Below, in pieces: positions 1 to 8,141 of a stretch of DNA of 64,000 bases; position 1 is the stretch's first letter, and every line of letters begins with the position of its first letter. A program made the position numbers and the translations under genes. This DNA is from Planctomycetota bacterium. Lineage in GTDB: Bacteria; Planctomycetota; UBA8108; JACQVS01. Location: NCBI GenBank assembly GCA_028280485.1, contig JANQLS010000116.1, forward strand, positions 1 to 64,000, written 5' to 3'. Under the pieces are notes generated by a model, which saw only the letters and a list, made by a program, of their open reading frames with translations, did no database searches and was not told the DNA's origin.

Positions 1-1164
1 TTGGATTCAAAAATATCCTTCATGGTCATCGGAGATTCAGGATCAGGCTCGGCCGAACAATACTTGATCCGGGATGTACTCTTAGAAGGTGGTATGGATC
101 TCTTCTTACATTCAGGAGATACGGTATACCCCGCGGTCGTCGATGAATCCATCCAGTTGCGCTTTTTTGATATCTACGAAGACATTCTCACAAATACCGC
201 TTTTTATCCCACGATGGGGAATCACGATTTATCTCCGACCATCATCGATGAACGACTATTTTATCTTCCAGATGTCTTTCAAGCCCAATTTGCACTTCCC
301 GATATACCGAGGGAAGACAAAGGCTCTTATTACTCCTTTGACTATGGGGCGATGCATGTCACGGTTGTCGATTCGACTCAGATCACCCTCATTATGGATG
401 ATCCCTTCGCACCTCCCGTCTTTGATATCCCGCAACTTAAATGGATCGAAGACGATTTACGCGAATCAGATCGCCCATGGAAAGTCGTGCTCTTTCACCA
501 TCCTCCCTATAGTGGTGGTGCGCATGGAGGGCATCTTGGGTTAAGAAACATGTTGGTCCCCATCTTCGAACGGAACAATGTTGATCTCGTTATCAACGGG
601 CATGAACATCACTATCAACGTTCACACCCCATCCTCAAAGAAGTGGCTTACGATGGCTGGCAAGGCTCTTCAGTCTACTCCCCCACCGGTCCGATCTATG
701 TGATCACGGGAGGTGGCGGCGCACTTTTATATAATTTCTCTCATGAAGAAGAACTTCGATATATGGCGCATACGGAACTCCGGCATCATGCCATTAAAGT
801 TCAAATCGAGGGTGACACATTAGAACTTCAAGCCGTCGATTTTAATGAACAAATCATCGATGAATTCAAAATCATCAAAGGTCCCAAGCCCCAATTTAAT
901 TTTATTCGCGGGGATGCGGATGCTTCAGGCGATATCACAATTAGCGACCCCATCGCAGTTTTGAGTTACGCCTTTTTAGGTACCACGATAAGCTGCACAG
1001 AAGCAGCCGATTGGGATGACAACGATGCCGTTGAAATCACCGACGTCGTCAGCTCCCTGTCGTATCAATTTTTAGGAGAGGCTCCCCCCAAAGCTCCATT
1101 CCCCGATTGTGGAACGGATGTAGATTTCGAGGAGAAGTGGTGTTTAGAAACATCGTGTAAATGA
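1..1164 (+). CDS. Secreted metallophosphoesterase with C-terminal dockerin-like repeats (5' partial)
   Basis: The reading frame is open at the first base (TTG), so the true start and any signal peptide probably lie outside the window. Calcineurin-like/purple-acid-phosphatase metal-binding motifs appear in order: GDSG (11-14), GD (39-40), GNHD (73-76), HHPP (166-169) and NGHEHH (199-204). They indicate a two-metal phosphoester hydrolase; the substrate is unknown. Two calcium-binding-like dockerin repeats follow at about 304-327 (RGDADASGD...FLG) and 338-359, then a short tail with PKAPFP and two late cysteines. The same repeat pair and PKAPFP tail end the CotH-like protein at 26044-30168, which suggests a shared surface or export role. 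That link is an inference; the phosphoesterase fold is well supported. Confidence 0.85.
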   Translation: MDSKISFMVIGDSGSGSAEQYLIRDVLLEGGMDLFLHSGDTVYPAVVDESIQLRFFDIYEDILTNTAFYPTMGNHDLSPTIIDERLFYLPDVFQAQFALPDIPREDKGSYYSFDYGAMHVTVVDSTQITLIMDDPFAPPVFDIPQLKWIEDDLRESDRPWKVVLFHHPPYSGGAHGGHLGLRNMLVPIFERNNVDLVINGHEHHYQRSHPILKEVAYDGWQGSSVYSPTGPIYVITGGGGALLYNFSHEEELRYMAHTELRHHAIKVQIEGDTLELQAVDFNEQIIDEFKIIKGPKPQFNFIRGDADASGDITISDPIAVLSYAFLGTTISCTEAADWDDNDAVEITDVVSSLSYQFLGEAPPKAPFPDCGTDVDFEEKWCLETSCK

Positions 1165-1193
1165 ACAATTATTTTTAAATGCGATTTTTCGCC

Positions 1194-1299
1194 CTGTAGC
1201 GCCTGGGCTTGCCCCAGGCCTTTCCTTAAAGATTCATTCAACCTTAAAAACTTGACTCTACCTTCAGGGAATGGCCACCCACAAGGGGTGGCGCTACAG
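1194..1299. repeat. Inverted repeat with two inner hairpins between convergent genes
   Basis: Outer arms CTGTAGCGCC (1194-1203) and GGCGCTACAG (1290-1299) pair perfectly. Inside lie two further hairpins: CCTGGG/CCCAGG near 1202-1218 and CCACCC/GGGTGG near 1275-1291. The cruciform-like element sits between the converging phosphoesterase gene and thiC, so it could terminate both transcripts. It resembles the other multi-hairpin intergenic elements in this window in shape but not in sequence. Confidence 0.75.
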
Positions 1300-1327
1300 A
1301 ACCAAATCCCACTTTAAATTAGACTCA

Positions 1328-3043
1328 TCAATTCGTCGATAACAATTCGTCTTGTACTTCCTTCGCTTGCTCGGCGTCTTCGACGTGATCGGAATGACAA
1401 GCTCCCTTCCCATCTTTGTCCATGAGCTTGTGGATTTCTTCAGGAGATAAAACGCCCCGTTTCTCCAAAATCTCTTTTTGCTCATCGGTAAGAGCAGGAG
1501 AAAGGATCGCTTTTTTCTCCGCTTGTGATTCGAGATCTTTACCAGAAGCGAATTCTTGAATCTCTTTTGAAATCCTCACCGAACACCAATCATGACCACA
1601 CATGGCACAGAAGTCGGTATCGACATCTAAATCTTCATCGTGAAAAGCACGGGCGGTGTCGGGGTCGAAAGAAAGCTCAAAGTGTTTTTCCCAATTGAGG
1701 GCGGCGCGCGCTTTGGTCAAGGAATCGTCGCGGTCACGTGCGCCGGGAATACCCAAAGCGACATCTGCAGCATGGGCAGCGATTTTGTAAGCGATACATC
1801 CTTGCTTCACGTCATCCTTTTTCGGCAGACCCAGATGTTCTTTTGGGGTTACGTAACAGAGCATCGATGCTCCGTGATATCCCGCTGAAGTCGCTCCAAT
1901 ACAGGAAGTGATATGGTCGTAACCCGGGAAAATATCGGTGACCAAGGGACCTAAGACGTAAAAAGGAGCGCCGTGACAAAGTTGGCGCTGAAGCTTCATA
2001 TTGTATTCAATTTGATCGAAAGGTACGTGGCCAGGGCCTTCGATCATCACTTGAACTCCTTTAGCCCAAGCTCGCTCCGTCAACTCCCCTAAGACCTTAA
2101 GCTCTAAAAGCTGGGCGTGATCGGTAGCATCAGCGAGCCCCCCCGGTCGAAGGCCATCTCCTAAACTGAAGGAAACATCGTACTCTCTCATGATGTCACA
2201 GATGTCGTCAAAGAGAGTGTACATGGGATTTTCTTTGTTGTGATGGATCATCCACTTCGCCAGGAGGCTTCCCCCGCGGGAGACGATTCCAATCAGTCGA
2301 TCTTTCACGTACTGCAAGTGAGATTGGAGCACTCCGGCATGGATGGTGAAGTAATCAACTCCCTGCTTAGCTTGATGCTCGAGCCCCTCTAGAATTTGAT
2401 CGTAGGTAAGATCTTCAATCTTTCTTCCAATGATCATCGAATAGATAGGGACCGTGCCAATGGGGACGGTCGAGTTTTGGATCATCGCTTCACGGCACTC
2501 GTCGAGCTTGCCCCCCGTCGATAAATCCATCACCGTGTCAGCTCCCCAGCGGGTCGCCCATTCGAGTTTTTCGACTTCTTCGTGCGTACCGGAGCTTACG
2601 GGTGAAGCACCCATATTGGCGTTAATTTTCGTCAGGCTGGCTCGGCCAATTGCCATCGGATCTAAACGATGCTTGAGATGAACAATATTCGCCGGAATGA
2701 TCATTCGACCATGAGCCACCTCTACCCGCACCTGCTCGGGAGTGAGATGGGGCTCCCTCTCGGCCACACGCTTCATTTCCTCAGTGATGATTCCCTGGCG
2801 AGCAGACTCCAGTTGAGTTACCGGAGTTCGGCCGGGATCGTTTTCCCAATCCATCGCCGTTACTGATGAAGTCGTGGGCATTCCGGGTGTATCCGGAGAA
2901 CTGAAGGTTAATGGCTCACCGATTTGCGGAGGATGAGCAAAACTTCCGGGCGAAGTTCCTTCGTTAAAAGTCGAAGGATTATTCCCCAAGGGAGGCAGTT
3001 GATAAAATGCATCGGAAGTGGGTGGGGTCTTTTTCGAAACCAT
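1328..3043 (-). CDS. thiC: Phosphomethylpyrimidine synthase ThiC
   Basis: Radical-SAM enzyme that converts 5-aminoimidazole ribotide to hydroxymethylpyrimidine phosphate in thiamine synthesis. The family core is clear: TQLESARQGIITEEM near 76-90, NANMGASP, the IEGPGHVP and GPLVTDI stretches, and the 4Fe-4S motif CxxCxxxxC at C479, C482 and C487. About 70 residues of proline/serine-rich sequence precede the core, and the C-terminus carries an extra 60-residue tail with an isolated ACHSDH. The ATG at 3043 is preceded by GAGGAGT at a good distance, supporting the long N-terminus. A TPP riboswitch lies about 200 bp upstream, so the gene is probably repressed by thiamine pyrophosphate. It appears monocistronic. 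Confidence 0.97.
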   Translation of the reverse strand: MVSKKTPPTSDAFYQLPPLGNNPSTFNEGTSPGSFAHPPQIGEPLTFSSPDTPGMPTTSSVTAMDWENDPGRTPVTQLESARQGIITEEMKRVAEREPHLTPEQVRVEVAHGRMIIPANIVHLKHRLDPMAIGRASLTKINANMGASPVSSGTHEEVEKLEWATRWGADTVMDLSTGGKLDECREAMIQNSTVPIGTVPIYSMIIGRKIEDLTYDQILEGLEHQAKQGVDYFTIHAGVLQSHLQYVKDRLIGIVSRGGSLLAKWMIHHNKENPMYTLFDDICDIMREYDVSFSLGDGLRPGGLADATDHAQLLELKVLGELTERAWAKGVQVMIEGPGHVPFDQIEYNMKLQRQLCHGAPFYVLGPLVTDIFPGYDHITSCIGATSAGYHGASMLCYVTPKEHLGLPKKDDVKQGCIAYKIAAHAADVALGIPGARDRDDSLTKARAALNWEKHFELSFDPDTARAFHDEDLDVDTDFCAMCGHDWCSVRISKEIQEFASGKDLESQAEKKAILSPALTDEQKEILEKRGVLSPEEIHKLMDKDGKGACHSDHVEDAEQAKEVQDELLSTN

Positions 3044-3248
3044 TCTCTTACTCCTCTCGCGAAAACGAGATCAGATTCTATGGAGGAAATTACTCTGCTC
3101 GTCTTGAGATCATTAGCAAATCTCAGACACGATCGATCAGGCATGTAGCCCAAAGAATTCGCAAGTCCTTAGATCTGGAAGTGAAGTGGAGTAGAAAAAG
3201 AAAAGGTAGGATTGGAGTTTAAACTTCGAGAGCAATCTACTTTTCGCG

Positions 3249-3388
3249 TTTCCTACGCCGGTATCAACCGGATCAGGTTCGGAGGGTTTGGTTCTCAGCT
3301 CGACATTTTGTGTGCCTTACTCAGTACTCAAACTGAATAGGGCATCTAAGGCCCTAATTTTAAAACACTTACAAAGTGAGCACCCCTA
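3249..3388 (-). promoter_or_regulatory. TPP riboswitch (THI element) upstream of thiC
   Basis: Read on the minus strand, the element has the conserved GGGGTGCTC start near 3386-3378, the CTGAGA box (complement of 3293-3298) and the 3' pyrophosphate-sensing arm CCTGATCCGGTT...GGCGTAGGAA ending at about 3249. These are the invariant TPP-aptamer segments in the right order. The P3 arm is long, with an extra GGGC/GCCC helix. The aptamer ends about 200 nt before the thiC start; the expression platform within those 200 nt was not resolved. Confidence 0.93.
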
Positions 3389-3946
3389 GCGAATTCAGGT
3401 GCGGAAGCCCGTTCACCCAGAACAAAAACTTCCTAATATGGAGCGATATCTTAGACCAATTCTTAGTAGAGTTCCTATTAAAAATAAAAAGGAAAATTCA
3501 ACTCTGAAACCACGCACCTGGTGCCGATTAAGCCAGGCAGCATCACATCCGTAAGTTCTTTCATTTCAAACACCTGCAAAAATTTTTGCCTCCCCAGAAT
3601 TGTGACAATCCTAGAATTCTACCTTCATTCTTTTTAAAAATTCGAATACACTTCTAGAGATATTTCCTTACTTGACCTAAGTTCATTGAGCAGGAGTTCT
3701 CATCTTCCTCCTGAGAGGACTTCTGGAAATGAATTCAATTGTGGGCTTTTGTGTTGACGGTCACCCAATAGAGATGAACCAACCCAGTTCGAGTGAGGAA
3801 TCAACAGTTAGGGTAGCGTGATGGAATCGAAATCCCTTAAGTGAATTAGGCTCCATCGAATCAACTGGCGGATTTTCTCTATAACTAGCACGAGAGCTCC
3901 ATCCTCTTGCTAGTTTCGGGCAGTAGGGTAATCGAAGGGGGTCGAC
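3389..3946. other. Intergenic region without a recognised gene
   Basis: AT-rich sequence between the riboswitch and the divergent sensor-like gene. It must hold the thiC promoter and the promoter of the gene at 3947, but no convincing -35/-10 pair was singled out. Short reading frames here have no ribosome-binding site or recognisable composition. Confidence 0.5.
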
Positions 3947-5179
3947 ATGACCGTGGCCGCAAATAAGAAATCTTATTTTCTCACAGATCAACCGCTTTGT
4001 TTCAATTCTCGAAATGAAGAGTTGATTCGTTCAATAAAAGCGATCTCTCCTGAGGGCTTTCGGATGGCCATCAGTGGTGAAGATGCGCAAAAAGAACAGC
4101 AAGAATCTAGAATCCCTCCCACCATTTCGGATCGGAAAGGATCGTTATCTTCTCATCGCTCCCTTCCTAGCTCCTCTCCTCCTTCACCGAAGAGAGTAAA
4201 ATACGAGCAATACACGTGGCTTGAAGATAATCTGATTATTCCTCTCTATCAGTTAGCTCTTCTGATTCCACCCGCGCTGTTTTTACCCGAATTCCTCATC
4301 AATTCTTTCTCACTCGAATCTTCGATGAGTCATTTTTTAGCTATCCTGTCGAGCATCATCTGTTTACTCGTCTCCTTTGTCTTAATCCTTTTTCCGCTAT
4401 TAAAGAAAAAAGCGGTGAGGTTAGAAGTGATTCAGAGTGTGCGCCAGGAAATTCAGAAATTAGAAATTACCCCAACTCCATCACCTTACCAACATAATGA
4501 AAGACTTAGCTCAGAAGAAGCTCAACCCATCGAAGACAAACTGATAGAACTCTTAGTGAATCCCATCGCTGCCATTCACACTGCAATTGACTTCATTCGA
4601 AAAAATCCTGATTCGCCCGACATAGAAAAGCTGCTCGATGTCATTGAGAAAGAAACTAAGGTTTCTCGAAAGATTCTCACTCAAGTCATCAAGTACAACC
4701 ATCCCGATCCTATCGACAAACAAAAAACGGACCTTACAGAACTCATCTATCCCGTTGCGACACAATCGTTGCTGCAAAAGGGATTCCAGTTTGAATGCGA
4801 CGTAAAACCCAAACAGTTTATTTTAAATGTCGATCGCGATCAGATGCGTGAAGTCTTCCGACAGCTTTTTGAGAATGCGGCAGAAGCTTTCCAATCAACT
4901 GGAGTACCTCCAGGTGAATGCAAGGTTAGGCTAAGATCCGTACTAGAGAATGGCTGGGTGATCATCAAAGTCTGCGACAATGGTCCCGGCTTGCCCGAAA
5001 ATTTTTCACTTCAAAAAGTGGATCCCAAACTAGCTGACTCCAATAAACAATCTGGTTTTGGCTTACCTATTTGTAGCTGGATCCTGGAGCAACACGAAGG
5101 CAAATTCGCTTGTAGCACTTGCCCAAAGGAATCTGAATGCAATGGGGCTTGCTTTCAAATTAAATTGAAGGTTGCCTAA
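3947..5179 (+). CDS. Membrane sensor histidine-kinase-like protein lacking the acceptor His
   Basis: 410 aa. Residues 1-90 are cytosolic-looking and Ser/Pro-rich. Two membrane segments follow (about 97-118 and 129-150), then a DHp-like helix (about 195-245) and a GHKL ATPase domain (about 290-408). The ATPase boxes are intact: N310 in FENAAEA, D344-N-G-P-G in the G1 box and SGFGLPI at 369-375. In the DHp region the motif that is normally HE(L/I)xNP reads ELLVNP at 201-206, so Glu201 replaces the phosphorylated His. Four cysteines near the C-terminus (389-402) are unusual. GAAGGGGG precedes the ATG. No response regulator is adjacent. It may be a degenerate kinase or an allosteric partner; ATP binding is likely, autophosphorylation is doubtful. 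Confidence 0.8.
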   Translation: MTVAANKKSYFLTDQPLCFNSRNEELIRSIKAISPEGFRMAISGEDAQKEQQESRIPPTISDRKGSLSSHRSLPSSSPPSPKRVKYEQYTWLEDNLIIPLYQLALLIPPALFLPEFLINSFSLESSMSHFLAILSSIICLLVSFVLILFPLLKKKAVRLEVIQSVRQEIQKLEITPTPSPYQHNERLSSEEAQPIEDKLIELLVNPIAAIHTAIDFIRKNPDSPDIEKLLDVIEKETKVSRKILTQVIKYNHPDPIDKQKTDLTELIYPVATQSLLQKGFQFECDVKPKQFILNVDRDQMREVFRQLFENAAEAFQSTGVPPGECKVRLRSVLENGWVIIKVCDNGPGLPENFSLQKVDPKLADSNKQSGFGLPICSWILEQHEGKFACSTCPKESECNGACFQIKLKVA

Positions 5180-5213
5180 TTTCGGTTAAGTGATGCCCAG
5201 ATTGCTGGTTCGA

Positions 5214-5747
5214 TCAATTCTTGACTAGCTGGGCAAGGTAGTCTCTTCGAATTTGTAAAATCTCTTCTTCGTAGCGCCCATCGCGAAAATCGGGAAAGGT
5301 CCAAGCGAAGGGCTCCAGTTTCTTCTTGTGATAACGAAACATCAAATCGGCGTACACCCCCCGGCCTAAATAGACCTTTTGCCCTGCAGGCTTAAGCGAA
5401 GCTAAAACGAGTTTGTGGTGGTCGAGGTATCCAACATCTAAATTGACTCTCCGGCCACCGGCTTCTTGACTCTCCAACGAATCTTCAATTTCGTTGGTCT
5501 TCAATTTAGCTTGGGCTAAACAATCCGGAATTACTAAGCTTTCAAATGTAATCAACCGTCGACGAAGCTGGGCTCCCATCTCGGATTGGTAATAACCCGT
5601 CACTTCGAAGGGATAATCTTCTCCCTGAAAATCGATTTCCCCGAATTCCTCTCTCAGCTGAATCAACGAAGCCTCTAAAGCCTCTTCATCGGCCCAAAGG
5701 ATAGCGACTAAGAGTTTAACCGGGTCGACCGGCTCCTTTTTGGCCAA
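5214..5747 (-). CDS. DUF4416 family protein
   Basis: About 177 aa, full length for DUF4416. Family-type segments seen: VKLLVAILWADEE near the start, FPF-like YPFEVTGYY, EMG..L.RR, TNEIE, RRVNLDVGYL, K.YLGRGVYADL and PFAWTFPDFR. The biochemical role of the family is not established. The frame could begin at GTG 5762 inside the upstream gene, but GAGGAG followed seven bases later by TTG at 5747 is the better start and gives the expected N-terminus. It is the last gene of a three-gene operon with the acetyltransferase-like and HExxH genes; the TTG follows the upstream TGA by one base, implying coupled translation. Confidence 0.85.
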   Translation of the reverse strand: MAKKEPVDPVKLLVAILWADEEALEASLIQLREEFGEIDFQGEDYPFEVTGYYQSEMGAQLRRRLITFESLVIPDCLAQAKLKTNEIEDSLESQEAGGRRVNLDVGYLDHHKLVLASLKPAGQKVYLGRGVYADLMFRYHKKKLEPFAWTFPDFRDGRYEEEILQIRRDYLAQLVKN

Positions 5748-5748
5748 C

Positions 5749-6609
5749 TCAGATCTCCTCACCCATTTGCTTTAATACCGTTAATGCTTTCTCTGCAACC
5801 TGGGCATTCAATCCAAACTCCTTAGAGATAAATGCTGCGAGGTCTTCAGATGTGATCTCTTCTCTTTGGACGGTTTCGATGCTTCGACGTTGAACTCGAC
5901 CTTTTTGTAGATAAACATGTTCGTTCTGTTGGACGTGAGTTAACACCGGATAGCGCATCATATCCCACGAAAAAGAAGAGTCCCAGGCACGAATGAATTG
6001 AGAAGCGTCGACGGTCTCAAGCTTAAAAGTCAGTCGTTCAGAACTTTGATTGTTTTGGAGGGTATGAAGTGCGAGCTTGGAACCATCACTTCGAGGTTCT
6101 AAGGAGATCCGGTTAAATGAAGTTTGAATTTCAGTAGAAGATTTTGAGTCGAGAGGAACAGGGTCGAGAATCAAAAAGCCTGGGTCGAGGAGATGAGCTT
6201 GTCCTTCGATCCAAACGATCATCGCGCAGTGCGTATCTTGACCGTAATGCCGATCGGCAAGGATCGGCTCTGCTCGAAAACCCAAGGCTCTCACCAGTTG
6301 TAAAAGCGTTAAGGTGAGAGAAAAACAAGTCCCCCCTGCTCCCAAGTGGTAATGATCTTTTAAAACTTCTCCAGGAGTTCTCTTGGCTTGTTGAACTTGA
6401 GGAATTTGCGAGAACTTGAGCACCTTCGTTAAATTCTCATAGGGAATTCGACTGAAGGCATGGACTAGCTTGGAGAGTCTCTCTAACTTAGCTTCGGTGT
6501 CGGGAATTCGAAAGTGCTTTTCAAATTCCTGAACGAGTTGAATATCACTAGAAGTTTCCCCGTTGATCAAACGTTCAAGGTCACCACTTCGGTACTCGAT
6601 TAGACTCAT
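5749..6609 (-). CDS. Arylamine N-acetyltransferase-like protein
   Basis: 286 aa, the normal length of the family. The Cys-His-Asp triad is in place: C95 in GAGGTCFS, H127 in QDTHCAMIV and D142 in HLLDPGF; the typical IPYENLTKVL segment lies at about 55-64. Classical members transfer acetyl from acetyl-CoA to arylamines or hydrazines, but diverged relatives act as amide synthases or transglutaminase-like enzymes. The family's usual RGG(Y/F)C reads AGGTC here, so the substrate may differ. The ATG overlaps the stop of the upstream HExxH gene by four bases (ATGA), and its own stop touches the next gene. Confidence 0.85.
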   Translation of the reverse strand: MSLIEYRSGDLERLINGETSSDIQLVQEFEKHFRIPDTEAKLERLSKLVHAFSRIPYENLTKVLKFSQIPQVQQAKRTPGEVLKDHYHLGAGGTCFSLTLTLLQLVRALGFRAEPILADRHYGQDTHCAMIVWIEGQAHLLDPGFLILDPVPLDSKSSTEIQTSFNRISLEPRSDGSKLALHTLQNNQSSERLTFKLETVDASQFIRAWDSSFSWDMMRYPVLTHVQQNEHVYLQKGRVQRRSIETVQREEITSEDLAAFISKEFGLNAQVAEKALTVLKQMGEEI

Positions 6610-7763
6610 CGTTGTTTATAGTTGGTCTTGATGTGGTGAACGAGATGTTGGTGAAACGTTTTAAGATCGGAACCGTGGATCGTCTTAACTAAATGCTCCA
6701 ACAAGGTTGTAGCTGACCTGAGGGTGGCTTGCGTTGTCGATCTCTTTTTCTTTAATTGAGCTTCTTTATTTTTGAGAGCTAATTTTGATATTTCGCTGAA
6801 GACTTCTCCCATCGATGAAGGCGTCTCCCACTTTTTACCTTCAGCTAAACAATCCACCATCGCATAACAATAGCTATACCAGCGAGTGATCATGCGATCG
6901 CCTTTGCCAAAGCCCCGTTGAGAATTCAAGAATTTTTTAAATCCCTTGAGTGAGGCGATCGCCCCCAACCCATTGCGAGCTTCAGCTTCATATCTCTGTC
7001 GAACGGTGACTCGAGTGGTCGCGTAAAAGTCTGTGTTGAGTCGAGATTCATTATGAGTAGCGATGCCTTCTTCAAAAAGGGAAGGAAGGTTCTGGCCAAA
7101 ATGAATCTTATTCATATAGTGCGATCCTTCGTGAATGATGACCGCACGGGCTCGAACGGAGCGATCCTTATTACCACCTTGACGAGGAATATACCATTGA
7201 ATCTGCCCCGTCAGCTCTCCCTCTTTAAGGTTACTCTTCTTGACGCTAAACAAGCCACCTGAGGTGATGTGTTTCGTTTCTTTTCGGTATCTCGCCTGAC
7301 TGTCGTAAAAATAAATCCAGAGCTCGGGTGATTCGAAGCAAGGTTCTAATCCCTTATAAAGTTTTTCTAAGCCTTCTAGTTCTTTCTCGGCGAGCTCCAG
7401 GACTTTCGGCTCGGGCATTTTGAACGCATTTCTCATTATTTTGCGATCATTGAGAACAACGCGAATATCATCTCCCTGGCCTGACTCGCGCAGATACTCT
7501 TTTGCCTTTTTAGCCAGAGGATCAGCTTCGTAGTTCTCAAGAAAAGATTGGAAATTCTCGATGGCTTTATCGAGCTTACCAGCCTTGTAGTACTTATAAG
7601 CGACGGAGAATGCCCGAATGGCTTTCTTGGAAGATTTTTGGGCGGGCTCGAGAGAAGAAACCGAACTATGAATCGAAGAGACCGTAAGAAGCAAGAGAGT
7701 GATCAAAACGAACTTCAATGAGTTAAAGAAGCGTGATTGATGGGATTGGAATAAATTAAGCAT
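6606..7763 (-). CDS. Exported TPR/HExxH putative metallopeptidase
   Basis: 385 aa. An N-terminal signal or anchor (hydrophobic about 17-30) is followed by a TPR-like helical pair (about 48-90) with AFSVAYKYYKAGKLDKAIENF. The catalytic signature HEGSH is at 211-215, and EEG at 231-233 could supply the third zinc ligand, as in gluzincins and DUF1570/peptidase-MA-like proteins. This suggests an envelope zinc peptidase; the substrate is unknown. CTGGAGCG eight bases before the ATG supports the start. It is the first gene of the operon ending with the DUF4416 gene, so the three proteins may serve one pathway. Confidence 0.75.
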   Translation of the reverse strand: MLNLFQSHQSRFFNSLKFVLITLLLLTVSSIHSSVSSLEPAQKSSKKAIRAFSVAYKYYKAGKLDKAIENFQSFLENYEADPLAKKAKEYLRESGQGDDIRVVLNDRKIMRNAFKMPEPKVLELAEKELEGLEKLYKGLEPCFESPELWIYFYDSQARYRKETKHITSGGLFSVKKSNLKEGELTGQIQWYIPRQGGNKDRSVRARAVIIHEGSHYMNKIHFGQNLPSLFEEGIATHNESRLNTDFYATTRVTVRQRYEAEARNGLGAIASLKGFKKFLNSQRGFGKGDRMITRWYSYCYAMVDCLAEGKKWETPSSMGEVFSEISKLALKNKEAQLKKKRSTTQATLRSATTLLEHLVKTIHGSDLKTFHQHLVHHIKTNYKQR

Positions 7764-8020
7764 GATTCGCTCCAGAGATCGTCAAATCTCTTCATTTAAA
7801 TTGCTTTCTGTAGGATTCAGCTGCTATTCAAAATACACAAAGAGAGTACCTTGAAGAACTTAGTTCACTACAAAAAACCACGGGTGACAGTCCGAGTAGG
7901 TCACTCTATTTAAGAAGCGAATTGGGGATATTGCAACAGAAAGAAGGGGGTAATTGAGGAATGGAGGGGCAAATCCAATTATTCGTACGTAGTTATGTAA
8001 GGTTAAATGCAGACATTAAT

Positions 8021-8084
8021 TAGCCCGAAGCTCTAGCGAGGGGCCAAGGCTTTCAATCCTGCCCCTCGCTAGCGCTTCGGGCTA
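8021..8084. repeat. Long inverted repeat between operons (terminator-like)
   Basis: Arms of 24 bases (8021-8044 and 8061-8084) pair with one mismatch; the shared core is AGCCCGAAGC...CTAGCGAGGGG. It lies just beyond the stop of the 17 kb sigma/VWA operon in the otherwise empty stretch 7764-8141, so it is well placed as that operon's terminator. Diverged relatives occur near 25835-26015. Nothing else was recognised in the gap. Confidence 0.75.
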
Positions 8085-8141
8085 GTTAAATCACCGACTA
8101 TAAATTCAGGGCTGAATCGCTATAAACCGGGTATTGGAAAC

